This document shows, in pieces, positions 23,212 to 34,741 of a stretch of 64,000 nt of DNA. The position numbers were made by a program, and so were the translations under genes. Position 1 is the stretch's first letter. Every line of letters begins with the position of its first letter. Source of the stretch: Anodontia alba (taxonomy: Eukaryota > Mollusca > Bivalvia > Lucinida > Lucinidae); the NCBI GenBank assembly GCA_964016985.1, contig OZ024823.1, positions 61,400,514 through 61,464,513 of the forward strand. Reading direction: 5' to 3'. The notes below the pieces were generated by a model that worked only from the letters and a program-made list of their open reading frames with translations, searched no databases and was not told where the DNA came from.

Positions 23212-23445
23212 CCCTTAAAGCGCCAATCACAACTATTGTCATCTGCTTTGTCTTCTGCTTGTGATTTTAAAATGCATTTCTGCAAACAGTGTGGACCCAG
23301 ATCAGACTGCTCCTTTAAGAGCAGTCTGATCAGGGTCCACAGTGTTTGTCTGTATGCAAAAATAGGTTTGAAAAGTTTGCAAGAATATTCAGCAGACGAC
23401 ATAAACGGTCGACATTTTCAGATGCAGGTTTTCTTGTTTTAAGGG
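23212..23445. mobile_element. piggyBac-like MITE with internal hairpin, degraded right target site
   Basis: TTAA precedes CCCTTAAAGCGCCAATCAC. The right end is GTTTTAAGGG followed by TAAA, probably a mutated TTAA. The inner hairpin CAGATCAGACTGCTC..GAGCAGTCTGATC is a variant of the one in the MITEs at 9154 and 25041. Confidence 0.6.
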
Positions 23446-24299
23446 TAAAAGGGAAACAAACACTTGTTGGCCAGAGGGATCTCCTTTGGTAGTGTATCTA
23501 TTCGTCATAAAATGTCTGCAGACTCTTACCTGCAGCAGGCGGCTGAAAGGTACAATTTTTCATGATGAATAAATATCATACACCCACACAGCTATGCCTA
23601 TTAGCCCTTGTTAGTGATACTAGTAGACTGGCTCCAGTCTCCAGTGACTAAATATTTTTTCTTATAATCATGTTTGATAATCCACTAAAATAAAACCAAA
23701 ATAATATCCTGACTATAAAGGAAATATACAGTAAAATAGAGAAAAAAATTCTGATGTCTGGAAGTTGAATTCAGTAATTGTTTAGCCAGAGGCATGGTCT
23801 AAACAGGAGATAATGTCTTAAGACTATTAAACAATGATTCATTTCTCCTTACCAGACCACTAATGGCATTAAAGTGGCTGGAATTAATGGATATTTGACA
23901 CCTGCTGTGACCATAACCCTAGATAAGACAGTTTTATTTCATCCAAAATGTATTGATATTTTCATTATTTCTCTATGAGAACCTATGTTGAGGAGGTCAT
24001 TGGAATTGCCTTGCTGAGACAATTATTACATTTACCCACAACTTACATTTTTATTAAGAAATAAGATATTGAGAAGGTAGAAGGATGTAAATTTAGATAC
24101 CTCTGATCTAGAGCTATGTGTGACGTGAGCTTTAAATGGTTTTAAAATGTTGACTGCTTTAGGGCTGGAAATCAAGCTTCTACATTGTATTATCTTGGAA
24201 GCCTGTCCTCTTCAGTGACTTGCTAATAGGTTTGTCATCAGGCATTCCATTCCACTGTCCTTCATATGTACATCTGTCATCCAACCATACCTTCTAAAC
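23446..24299. other. Intronic, degraded palindromic fragments
   Basis: Near 23970-24065 there is a partial copy of the palindromic GTACTCATT element. No exon was seen. Confidence 0.4.
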
Positions 24300-24495
24300 A
24301 GCATGATGGGTAAAAATTTCTGCAGAAGACATTTTGAAACATTCTTTTTAATTTTCCTAGAAAATAGGATTTGACACTTCAAACAAATTGTCTCCTATGG
24401 AGACAATTTGCATAATGTGTCAAATCCTATTTTCTTGCAAAAATATCATCAGTTTGTTGTCTGCTGAATTTGCCCATAGCATGATAAGTGTTAAT
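24300..24495. mobile_element. Palindromic MITE, TTTGACA..TGTCAAA type
   Basis: This is an almost complete palindrome. Arms include GAAAATAGGATTTGACA and its inverse TGTCAAATCCTATTTTC, with AATTGTCTCC, TAT, GGAGACAATT at the centre and CAGCATGATGGGTAAA / TTTGCCCATAGCATG at the ends. Other copies lie near 27835-28080, 28185-28324, 46725-46915 and (split) 53622-55630. Confidence 0.72.
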
Positions 24496-25040
24496 GCAAT
24501 TTGGTGTAGGGCACAAGTCTTAGATCAGTCTTACTTTGGGAAATGATTTTCCCATACCCAGAAGAGTACTACCCCACAGCTTGGCTATGGTTTTCACAAT
24601 TGCCTGCAGAGTCAATAAATATATAATAGAAATCATTATAGGTCCAGATAAAGGGGAATGGTCAGACAAAAAAATTTATTTTTGTGCCAAAACATACATT
24701 CTGGGTACTTATTGACTACATACAAGATATGTTTTGGTGCAAAAATAACAAACATTTTAAATTATTGCCATCAATATTGCCTTATTTTGGTGCCACATTA
24801 AATTTGAGAAATAAGAATATTATATGGATACTCCCTCTTATCAGAAGCTATATATTTAGGATATACTGTTTCTTTGTTAAAATTTCTTATGGGTACTCCT
24901 TGGAATTGCCTCACTCAGATAATTCCAGCAAATACCACAATATACAATTTTATACAAAAAATATCAGAAATTTACCTCTGAATATCCTCTTTATCTGGAC
25001 CTATGGGCACATCTCATATATGTATGCTAGAAGACATTAA

Positions 25041-25245
25041 CTTTTGTCATGCTGAATAAATTAGGATGCCATGCCCACTTCTAATTTTCAGCCAATCAGG
25101 TTACTTGATCCAGATTGTTGTTATAAATTTGCATACTTGATGGCAAACAGTGCAGATCTAGATCAGTTGGCTTCTGAAGAAGCCAACTGATCTGGATCTA
25201 CACTGTTTGCAAAACAGGGTATATCCGGGTTCAGCAGGACAAGGG
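25041..25245. mobile_element. piggyBac-type MITE, copy C, next to a TTC8 splice acceptor
   Basis: It has TTAA at 25037-25040 and 25246-25249, with CTTTTGTCATGCTGAA and TTCAGCAGGACAAGGG ends and the internal GATCAGTTGGCTTCTGAAGA, then AGCCAACTGATCTGGATC hairpin. Its right end is 28 bp from the first base of the TTC8 exon at 25274. Confidence 0.88.
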
Positions 25246-25273
25246 TTAATATAATGTTTGTTTCATTCTTCAG
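25246..25273 (+). promoter_or_regulatory. TTC8: Splice acceptor region of TTC8; likely branch point in the MITE target site
   Basis: The acceptor is TTTCATTCTTCAG. The only good branch-point-like word in the preceding 30 bases is GTTAATA, made from the last G of the MITE and its TTAA target duplication. Its A lies about 25 nt from the exon. Branch-point use is an inference. Confidence 0.5.
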
Positions 25274-25396
25274 GGTATAGGAGATATGACGTTAGCCTAC
25301 CAGTGTTTTAGATTGACTCTCTCTAACAATAATGATCATGCAGAGGCCTACAATAATCTTGGTGTCTTAGAACTCCGGAAAGGACATGTAGATATG
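25274..25396 (+). CDS. TTC8: TTC8/BBS8 exon (TPR region), following exon
   Basis: Forty-one codons, phase 0 at both ends, begin GIGDMTLAYQCFRLTLSNNN and end VLELRKGHVDM. The acceptor is CTTCAG and the donor GTATGA at 25397. It continues directly from the exon at 6109-6280 (the GHVAL, GIGD junction) and covers the next TPR of BBS8, with the conserved QCFRL..NNN.HAEAYNNL block. The protein is part of the BBSome, which works at the basal body and in ciliary trafficking. No stop or frameshift. The next coding exon, expected to continue with an ARAL(F)QTA-like TPR, was not found downstream in this window, so the gene probably continues past 64000 or the exon is too short to see by eye. Confidence 0.93.
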
Positions 25397-25499
25397 GTAT
25401 GACTTTGAAAATTAATATAATTTTATATTTGTAATATTATAATTAACATTTCAGACACTATATTTGTAGTACTTTAATTAACACAATTAAATAAGAAAT

Positions 25500-26095
25500 G
25501 TATCCAGCTTTAGAATTAACCAGTAGGATCTCTTATAGCCTTAATCCATGAAATGTAAGTTGTAAAATTAACCAGTGAGTTGTATTTATAACATTAAGAA
25601 CTGATAGATACATCATAGCATTAAATGCTGAGAAATGTATTATGGCATTAAACACAGAGATTTGAGTCAACAATAACCAGAGAGAGTGCATCATAACAAT
25701 CATTGAGAAATGTATGACTACATTAACCATAAAGACATGTCATAACATTAACCACCAACTGAGAGATCTATTATAGTATTAACTACTGATAATGCATCAT
25801 AACACTAACCACAGAGAGATGCATGATAACATTAACTGCCAACTGAGAGGTATTTTATAGTATGAACTGCTGACAAATGCATCATAACATTTACCACAGA
25901 GACATGTCATAACATTAACCACCAACTTAGAGATCTATTATAGAATTAACGTCTGTTAAATGCATTATAACATTAACCACTGAGAGATGCATCCTTCATT
26001 AACCATCAAGTGCGAGGTCTATTATAGTTTTAACTACTGATAAATGCATCATAACATTAACCACTGAAGGATTCATCATTAACAGTTTCAATAAA
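25500..26095. repeat. Degenerate tandem repeat, CATAACATTAACCAC type
   Basis: About twelve irregular copies of ATGCATCATAACATTAACCA and GAGAGATCTATTATAGTATT alternate over ~600 bp directly after the TTC8 exon. A stray piece of the same repeat sits at 26355-26386 inside another element. Confidence 0.65.
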
Positions 26096-26289
26096 GTAGC
26101 GATTGCAGATTGGTATTTACTTGGGATTCTTAGGAGTTTGAAATGTCAGGATTCAAGACTTGTGAACAGTGAAGACCCAGATCAGTCTGTGCAGCTTCAG
26201 TTTTCAATTGTGGAGTTATAAAGTACCCAAGCTTCCTCCAGGTGAAGGTCCTGAATAGCTCCAGAGAAAGCTCATTTTCAACAGAAAAG

Positions 26290-26700
26290 TGTTGATATTT
26301 TTCTTATTGCTCAATGAAAATCTATGTTGCAGTTACTCATTAGAAGTGCCTGGGGAGTCATAACATTAACCACAGAGATGCATTGCCTCGGCGAGGCACT
26401 TCTAATGAGTACCACAACATAAGTTTTTGTGGAGAAATAAGAGAAATATTATGTGGATACCCCCTCATCTGGAGGGATGGTCCTGGTAATTGTTCAGGTG
26501 TGTAGGTTGATCTGGGTTTTTACTGTTCACATATGACCTAGCTCCAGACAAGAGGGGGAATCCACATAATATTTTTCTTATTTCTCCACAAAACCATATA
26601 TTGTTGGTACTCATTAGAAGCACCTCAGTGAGGGGCTACTAATTAGTACCCACAACATATGGTTTTGTGGAGAATTAAGAACAATATATAAGTACTTTTT
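26290..26700. mobile_element. Two palindromic MITEs, GTACTCATTAGAAG type
   Basis: Two neighbouring palindromes (about 26290-26465 and 26555-26700) have arms such as GTACTCATTAGAAGCACCTC and its inverse, and ATTTCTCCACAAAACCATAT and its inverse. In the first copy a fragment of the CATTAACCACAGAGATGCAT repeat sits exactly at the palindrome centre. Confidence 0.65.
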
Positions 26701-26779
26701 TTTGTTGAAAAAAAATGCCTTATCTGAGGCTGTGAGGTACCATTATCATAGTGCAGATTATAATTATGTGCATGTAAGA

Positions 26780-27065
26780 TACTGTTTGGCTTAAGCAAGC
26801 AGCAAAGATCCAGACCAGCCTGCACAGCATCAAAGTCTGGTCAGGACCTTTGCTGCTCACATTTGGGCCATGTCGAGCAAAAAAAAAATGTGCAGATTCA
26901 GATCATCTTGTGCATATGCAAAGTATCATCTGTGCCTGTGCTCTTCCTTGATACATTCTGTAGTATCCAATGATTCTTTAAAGACAGTGAAGGCCCAGAT
27001 CAGACTGCTTGGATGCACAGGCTGATCGGGCCTTTACTGTCAGCTTGTGTCAGAAGACAGGCATA
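26780..27065. repeat. Paired hairpins of the CCAGATCAGCCTGCAC type
   Basis: Short inverted repeats, AGCAAAGATCCAGACCAGCC / GGTCAGGACCTTTGCT near 26800-26860 and GGCCCAGATCAGACTGC / CAGGCTGATCGGGCC near 26990-27045, resemble the MITE at 6366. Confidence 0.5.
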
Positions 27066-27469
27066 TGCATGCCTTGGCCATTTTGATTTAGGTTTTATAT
27101 AGCTTGTGGAGTTTATATAACAAGCAGATCAGTCTGTAAAGAATATTTGTTGGTTGCCCATGCCAAGATATAACTTTTCAATATATACATGTACATGGCT
27201 ATAGTCAGCAGTAAGCAGGGGTGTAAAATTCCACTCACCCGCTGGCATTTTTAAGGCAGGGCAAGTCAGATTTTCAGAACTTTCTTCAACTTTTCTTCAT
27301 TTTTAGCATTAAAGTGAAAAATTTAGACCATAAGGGAGAGTAAGTAATGAGGGAATTTTACACATCTGAGTAAGGCATCTGGCCAGACCACTCCAGATCT
27401 GCAGCCTGGCCTGGATCTTAGGTATTTTCTTGTATGCCATATGATTATGTAGAATGGATACACTTGGAG

Positions 27470-27690
27470 ATTTTGTTTTCCTTTTCATACAAGGGAGACA
27501 ACTTTTTGTGACTTTATGTTTACTTTCCTGTTTTTTGATCCCCTTCTGAAGAGAGATCTATTCCAGAAGGAAAGAATTTGCTCCCATGGTGAGCAAATTT
27601 TTTCCTTTTAGAGTAGACCCCTTGTCAGAAGGGGACAAAACGACTTTGACAGTGTCACCTCCCTTTAAAGTGTATCAGTTTCCCTTAAGC
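27470..27690. mobile_element. MITE related to the 62582 MITE
   Basis: The arms contain AGAAGGAAAGAATTTGCTCC and its inverse GAGCAAATTTTTTCCTTT, with CAAGGGAGACAACTTTTTGT and TGACAGTGTCACCTCCCTTT near the ends. Confidence 0.6.
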
Positions 27691-28184
27691 TTTATTTTAT
27701 GATTTTAAATTGCAGGAAAGACAAAATTTGGCAAGTAGTGATGTAGTATTTGCTAGATGTTTTTGGTTTTTAGGCTAGCTAAATGTTGTACAACACTTCA
27801 GAACAAATTGTGAAGCTTGTAGCCTTTGTCATATATAAACCTTAAAGGTCCAATAGTAGTTGATGATATACCTTTTTTTTATTATTTTTCCAAGAAAATA
27901 AGGCTTGACAGTTCATGCGAGTAGTCTGCTATTGGTTGTGCCTGGTTTTGTACCCTGGGACCCCCTGCACTGAAACAACAACAACAAATAGTCTGGTAGA
28001 CACTCATGAAATATATCAAGCCTTATTTTCTTGGAAAAATATTTATACATATGTGTCGTCTGCTACAGCTTTAAGGGTTAAGCAAAGTTCCAGATAGGGT
28101 GGGGTACTCAGAAAATACTTTTTGTTACTTTTACAGCAAAACATAATGTAGGTATGCTCCTGAATCACTTCTCCAAGACAATTT

Positions 28185-28324
28185 TAATGCTTAGCATGCT
28201 GGGAAACATCTCAGCAGACAACATTTTAAAGTATTTTTTAAATTTTTTCCAGAAGATAGGCTTTGGCATTTCATGCATAATGTCTTCTTTGAAAACATTT
28301 GGTATGAAATGTCAAAGTCTTTTT
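28185..28324. mobile_element. Left half of a palindromic MITE, cut by the element starting at 28325
   Basis: It begins CTTAGCATGCTGGGAAACAT and runs through AGATAGGCTTTGGCATTTCA to AATGTCAAAGTCTTTTT. There the AGCTCACC head of the next element starts. Confidence 0.6.
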
Positions 28325-29081
28325 AGCTCACCTGTGCACAAAGTGCTCATGGTGAGCTATTGTGGTCAGTCAATGTCTGTCGTTTGTAGTGCGGCGTCAA
28401 CAATTGCTTTAAAAGCCTACTCCGCCTACACCCCTGGGCCAATTGACTCAATACTTGGTAGGAAGCATCGGGGACTTGTAGATAAAAAAAAATTAAAATC
28501 GTTCTGATCGGAAATCCAAGATGGCCACCATGGCAGCCATCTTGAAAATCTATTTTTCGCTTCTTCTCCTGAACCGAAAGGCCAATTGACTCCAAACATG
28601 CTAGGAAGCATCGGGGTGACTTGTAGATCAAAAATAGCTAAAATCGTGCCGATTGGAAATCCAAGCTGGCCGCCATTGTGGCCATCTTGAAAATCTATTT
28701 TTCGCTTCTTCTCCTGAACCAAAAGGCCAATTGACTCCAAACTTGCTAGGAAGCATTGGGGTGACTTGTAGATCAAAAATAGCTAAAATCGTGCCTATCA
28801 GAAATCCAAGATGGCTGCCGTGGTGGCCATCTTGAAAATCTATTTTTCACTTCTTCTCCTGAACTGAAATGAAAGGCCAATTGACTCCAAACTTGCTAGG
28901 AAGCATTGGGGTGACTTGTAGATCAAAAATAACTAAAATCATGCCGATCGGAAATCCAAGATGGCTGCCATGGCAGCCATCTTGAAAATCTATTTCTTGC
29001 TTCTTCTCCTGAACTGAAAGGCCAATTGACTCCAAACTTGCTAGGAAGCATCGGGGTGACTTGTTTAAGCAATCATCATGA

Positions 29082-29397
29082 GCCGGCCTCGGTGGCTCAG
29101 TTGGATGCACCATCCAACTGGAGACCAGGAGGTCGCGGGTTCAACCCCCGCCGAAGTTGGCAACATTCTTTCGTGGAGATTGATCATAAAACATTTTCTA
29201 CGGTCATTCTCTCCCTTCCGCTGATTCAAGAAGGGCAGTTGTCAGTTTCTGGCGAAAGAATGTGCACAATACTGGTTAACCGCTTAGAGGACTAAACCTG
29301 CCCAGTAAATGTGTGGTTAGGTAAACTGACCGCGCTCGACATGACCCCATTGGGTTGACTGGGCTGTAAAACCTCAACAAAAACAAAAACAAAAAAA
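29082..29397 (+). mobile_element. tRNA-derived SINE with 11 bp target duplication
   Basis: The head has a pol III A box (TGGCTCAGTTGGATG) and B box (GGTTCAACCCC), followed by a ~200 bp body and an A-rich tail. The target duplication AATCATCATGA flanks it exactly (29071-29081 and 29398-29408). The body ends with CGACATGACCCCATTGGGTT and GTAAAACCTC. A second copy lies at 39182-39483. It is inserted in a family d monomer of O1. Confidence 0.88.
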
Positions 29398-29408
29398 AAT
29401 CATCATGA

Positions 29409-30400
29409 ATCTTGCTCAAAATGTTTGTCTTGATGATTTCTAGGTCAAGTTCGAAACTGGGTCACCTGGGGTAAAAACTAGGTCACCTGGCCAAATCAGT
29501 GGAAAACTTTGTTATCACTCTAGCGGTCACATCTTTCAAGCAGTCATCATGAATCTTGCTCAGAATGTTTGTCTTGATGATTTCAGGTCACAAGTTCGAA
29601 ACTGGGTCACTTGGGGTAAAAAAATAGGTCACCTGGCCAAATCAGCTAAAACCTTGTTAACACTCTAGAGGTCACATTTTTAAAGCAGTCATCATGAATC
29701 TTGCTTAAAATGTTTTGTCTTGTTGAGTTCTAGGTCAAGTCGAAACTGGATCACTTGGGGTAAAAAACTAGGTCACCAGGCCAATTCAGCAGAAAACTTT
29801 GTTAACACTCTAGCGGTAATATTTTTTAAGCAATCATCATGTATCTTGCTCAAAATGTTTGTCTTGATGATATCTAGGTCAAGTTTGAAACATTCACCTG
29901 GGATCAAAAACTAGGTCACCTTGCCAAATCAGCAGAAAACTGTTAACACTCCAGAGGTCACATTTTTGAAATAATCATTATAAATATTGCTCAAAATGTT
30001 TGTCTTGATGATTTCTAGGTCAAGTTGGAAACTGGGTCACTTTGGGTAAAAAACTAGGTCACCGGGCCAGATCAGCAGAAAACCTTGTTAAAACTCTAGC
30101 GGTCACATTTTTGAAGCAATCATCATGAATCTTGCTCAAAGTGTTTGTCTTGATGAGTTCTAGGTCAAGTTCGAAACTGGGTCACTTGGGGTCAAAAACT
30201 AGGTCACCAGGAAAAATCAGCAAAAAATTTTGTTAACACTCTAGTGGTCACATTTTTGAAGCAATCATCATGAATCTTGCTCAAAATGTTTGTCTTGATG
30301 ATTTCTAGGTCAAATTTGAAACTGGGTCACATGGGGTCAAAAACTAGGTCACCAGGCAAAATCAGCAGAAAACTGTTAACACTCCAGAGGTCACATTTTT
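29409..30400 (+). repeat. Family d satellite array (~145 bp), outer copy
   Basis: Monomers contain TCATCATGAATCTTGCTCAA, ATGTTTGTCTTGATGATTTC, TAGGTCAAGTTCGAAACTGG, GTCAAAAACTAGGTCACC and TGTTAACACTCTAGCGGTCA. Starts are near 29399, 29544, 29688, 29836, 29981, 30119 and 30265. The array resumes after the inner element at 33249-33540. Confidence 0.85.
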
Positions 30401-33248
30401 AGCTCACCTGAGCACAAGCTCAGGGTGAGCTATTGTCATCACCCTATGTCCGTCGTCCGTTGTCGTCCGTCGTTCGTCGTCAACAAATAGTTTGTTAACA
30501 CTCTAGAGGTCACAGTTTTGACCCAATCTTGATGAAACTTGGTCAGAATGTTTGCCTCCATGAAATCTAGGTCAAGTTTGATACTGGGTTAATTGGGGTC
30601 AAAAACTAGGTCACCGGGTCAAATCAAAGGAAAAACTTGTTAACACTCTAGAGGTCATAGTTTTGACCCAATCTTGATGAAACTTGCTCAAAATGTTTGC
30701 CTCCATTAAATCTATGTCAAGTTCGAAACTGGGTCACCTGGGGTAAAAACTAGGTCACCTGGCCAAATCAGTGGAAAACTTTGTTATCACTCTAGCGGTC
30801 ACATTTTTCAAGCAATCATCCTGAATCTTGCTCAATATGTTTGTCTTGATGATTTCTAGGTCAAGTTCGAAACTGGGTCACTTGGGGTCAAAAACTAGGT
30901 CACCGGGCCAAATCAGCAGAAAACGTTGTTAACACTCTAGCGGTCACATTTTTGAAGCAATCATCATGAATCTTGCTAAAAATGTTTGTCTTGATGATTT
31001 CTAGGTCAAGTTTGAAACTGGGTCACTTGGAGTCAAAAACTAGGTCACCGCTCCAAATCAGAAAACCTTGTTAACACTCTAGCGGTCACATTTTTCAAGC
31101 AATCATCATGAATCTTGCTCAAAATGTTTGTCTTGATGATTTCTAGGTCAAGTTCGAAACTGGGTCACTTGGAATCAAAAACTAGGTCACCGGGCCAAAT
31201 CAGCAGAAAACCTTGTTAACACTCTAGCGGTCACATTTTTCAAGCAATCATCATGAATTTTGCTCAAAATGTTTGTCTTGATGAGTTCTAGGTCAAGTTC
31301 GAAACTGGGTCACTTGGAGTCAAAAACTAGGTCACCGGGCCAAATCAGCAAAAAACTTTGTTAACACTCTAGCGGTCACATTTTTTAAGCAATCATCATG
31401 AATCTTGCTCAAAATGTTTGTCTTGATGATTTTTAGGTCAGGTTCAAAACTGGGTCACCTGGGGTAAAAAACTAGGTCACTTGGCCAGATCAGCGGAAAA
31501 CCTTGTTAACACTCTAGAGGTCACATTTTTCAAGTAATCATCATGAATCTTGCTCAACATGTTTGTCTTGATGATTTCTAGGTCAAGTTCGAAACTGGGT
31601 CACTTGGGGTCAAAAACTAGGTCACCGGGCCAAATCAGCAGAAAACGTTGTTAACACTCTAGCAGTCACATTTTTGAAGCAATCATCATGAATCTTGCTC
31701 AAAATGTTTGTCTTGATGATTTCTAGGTCAAGTTTGAAACTGGGTCACTTGGAGTCAAAAACTAGGTCACCGCTCCAAATCAGAAAACCTTGTTAACACT
31801 CTAGCGGTCACATTTTTCAAGCAATCATCATGAATCTTGCTCAAAATGTTTGTCTTGATGATTTCTAGGTCAAGTTCGAAACTGGGTCACTTGGAATCAA
31901 AAACTAGGTCACCGGGCCAAATCAGCAGAAAACCTTAACACTCTAGCGGTCACATTTTTCAAGCAATCATCATGAATTTTGCTCAAAATGTTTGTCTTGA
32001 TGATTTCTAGGTCAAGTTCGAAACTGGGTCACTTGGAATCAAAAACTAGGTCACCGGGCCAAATCAGCAGAAAACCTTGTTAACACTCTAGCGGTCACAT
32101 TTTTCAAGCAATCATCATGAATTTTGCTCAAAATGTTTGTCTTGATGAGTTCTAGGTCAAGTTCGAAACTGGGTCACTTGGAGTCAAAAACTAGGTCACT
32201 TGGCCAGATCAGAGGAAAACCTTGTTAACACTCTAGAGGTCACATTTTTCAAGTAATCATCATGAATCTTGCTCAACATGTTTGTCTTGATGATTTCTAG
32301 GTCAAGTTTGAAACTGGGTCACTTGGGGTCAAAAACTAGGTCCCCTGGCCAAATCAGCAGAAAACCTTGTTAACACTCTACCGGTCACATTTTTGAAGCA
32401 ATCATCATGAATCTTGCTCAAAATGTTTGTCTTGATGATTTCTAGGTCAAGTTTGAAACTGGGTCACTTGGGGTCAAAAAATAGGTCCCCTGGCCAAATC
32501 AGCAGAAAACCTTGTTAACACTCTACCGGTCACATTTTTGAAGCAATCATCATGAATCTTGCTCAAAATGTTTGTCTTGATGATTTCTAGGTCAAGTTTG
32601 AAACTGGGTCACATGGGGTCAAAAACTAGGTGACCTGCCCAAATCAGCAGAAAACTGTTAACACTCCAGAGGTTACATTTTTAATAATAGTTTAAAATCA
32701 TCATGAATCTGGCTCAAAATGTTTGTCTTGATGATTTCTAAGTGTAGTTTAAAACTGGGTCACTTGATATCAAAAACTAGTTCGCCTGGCCAACTCAAAG
32801 GAAAACCTTGTTGATACTCTAGAGGCCACATTTTTGAAGTGATCATCAGGAATCTTGCTCAAAATGTTTGTCTTGATGATTTCAAGGTGATGTATAGTTT
32901 TCTGTCCAGTGACTCTCTTAAGTTTTCCATTTAGGTCAGTTTCTCAGTAATTATTGGTCCTACAGAGTGATATTTGGTACTTGTGAAGTGTTTGTGTTAG
33001 TTACTATTGCTCCTACAGCCAGTGATACTTAGTACATGCATACATCTTAGCATGGCCTCTTGAGTGCAGTCATCCATATTTGACCTTGACCTTTATTTCA
33101 CAGTCCATTAGACATGCTACATTGTCTTACTTGTTAATATAATCATTTTGAACTTTGATCAGAATGTTTGCCTTGATCAGTTCTAGATCAGGCTTTCAAA
33201 GTGCTATGTTGCTCAGGTGAGCGTTACAGGGCCATCATGGCCCTCTTG
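30401..33248 (+). mobile_element. Inner HINE-like element (O2), family d satellite
   Basis: The head is AGCTCACCTGAGCACAAGCT, folding with AGCTCAGGGTGAGCT, followed by GTCCGTCGTCCGTTGTCGTC. About fifteen ~145 bp family d monomers follow. A unique tail contains TTTAGGTCAGTTTCTCAGTA and GACCTTGACCTTTATTTCAC. The right end is GCTCAGGTGAGCGTTACAGG, then the hairpin GGGCCATCATGGCCC, then CTCTTG and TTT. The outer monomer is split at CACATTTTT and resumes with TTTAAATAATCATC, an insertion into a T run. Confidence 0.82.
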
Positions 33249-34741
33249 TTTAAATAATCATCATAAATATTGCTCAAAATGTCCGTCTTGCTGATTTCTA
33301 GGTCTAGTTTAAAACTGGGTCACTTGATGTCAGAAACTAGGTCACCTGGCCAAATCAAAGGAAAACCTTGTTGATGCTCTAGAGGTCACATTTTTGAAGT
33401 GATCATCATGAATCTTGCTCAAAATGTTTGTCTTGATGATTTCAAGGTGATGTATATTTTTCTATCCAGTGACTTTCTTAAGTTTTTCCATTTAGGTCAG
33501 TTTCTCAGTAATTATTGGTCCTACAGAGTGATATTTGGTACTTGTTATATGGGACGTATTCTGTTACGTGGTATGGCGTTCATGCGTCCGTAAACTTTTT
33601 CGTTTCCGGCTGACTCCTCCTACTGTTTACATCCGATCAAGCTGAAATTTGGTATATAGTTAGACCATGATGTGGTGCAGTGCATCATTTTTCGGGGTTA
33701 CAGTCCACCAAATATTTGCAGAGTTATGCCCCTTAGAAAATTTCTGTAAACTTTTCATTTCCGGTTAACTCCTACATTTTACATCCAATCAAGCTGATAC
33801 TTCATATATAGTTAGACCATGATGTGGAGCAGTGCATAGTTTCGAGGTTACAGTCCACCAAATATTAGCAGAGTTATGCCCCTTTGAAAATTTCAGTTGA
33901 CTTTTCATTTCCGGCTAACTCCTCCTACAGTTTACATCCGATCAAGCTGAAACTTGATTTATTGTAAGACCATGATGTGGAGCAGCGCATATTGTTTCAA
34001 GTTTACAGTCCACCAAATATTAGCAGAGTTATACCCCTTTGAAGATTTCTATTAATTTTTCGTTTCTGGCTAAATCCTCCTACAGTTTACATCCAATCAA
34101 GCAGAAACTTCATGTACAGTTAGACCATGATGTGGTGCAGTGCATATTGTTTCCTGGTTACAGTCCACCAAATAGTAGCAGAGTTATGCCCCTTTGAAAA
34201 TTTCAGTAAACTTTTCGTTTCCGGCTAAATCCTCCTATAGTTTACATCCTATCAAGCTGAAATTTTATTTGTAGTTAGACCATGATGTGGAGTAGCGCAT
34301 ATTGTTTCAAGGTTACAGTCCACCAAATATTAGCAGAGTTGAACCCTGTTGAAAATTTCTATTAATTTCTATTAATTTTTTGTTTCCGGCTAAATCCTTC
34401 TATAGTTTACATCCAATCAAGCTGAAACTTCATAAATAGTTACACGATGATGTGGAGCAGCACATATTATTTCGAGGTTACAGTGCACCACCAAATATTT
34501 GCAGATTTATGCCCCATTGAAAGTTTTTGTAAACTTTTTGCAGCATATTGTTTAGAGGTAAAAGTGTGCAAATTTTATTTTATAATAGGTATATTTTTTG
34601 CAAATAACTAAAGTTTGGGTCATATGGGCAAGATATTGATTTTTTTTTTTTTTTTTTTTTCTTCTTTTGTTAGATTTGCAAGGAAAAGGTTGCCATTATT
34701 AAATCTTTATGAATACATAATTCTTTTTGGATTTTTTTTTT

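Larger units (their letters stand above)
6281..25273 (+). other. TTC8 intron, ~19 kb, filled with mobile elements
   Basis: It lies between a GTGAGT donor (6281) and a TTCATTCTTCAG acceptor ending at 25273. Both flanking exons are TTC8 and the phase is compatible (codon boundary on both sides). The interior holds at least two pogo-like elements, two intact-ended TTAA MITEs of one family plus other MITEs, a tyrosine-recombinase remnant, a LINE tail and several satellite-bearing elements. Confidence 0.85.

Noticed and set aside
29082..29160. True tRNA gene
   Set aside because: A and B boxes are present, but the sequence continues into a SINE body with an A-rich tail and target duplication, and a second copy exists.
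29399..33240. Hammerhead ribozyme in family d monomers (TTGATGA..CGAAAC)
   Set aside because: The order of words resembles the hammerhead core, but the required CTGATGA is not exact and no stem II can form between the two words. The cleavage-site context was not found.
30401..33248. CRISPR-like direct repeats
   Set aside because: The repeats are ~145 bp satellite monomers in a eukaryotic mobile element without spacers of constant length.
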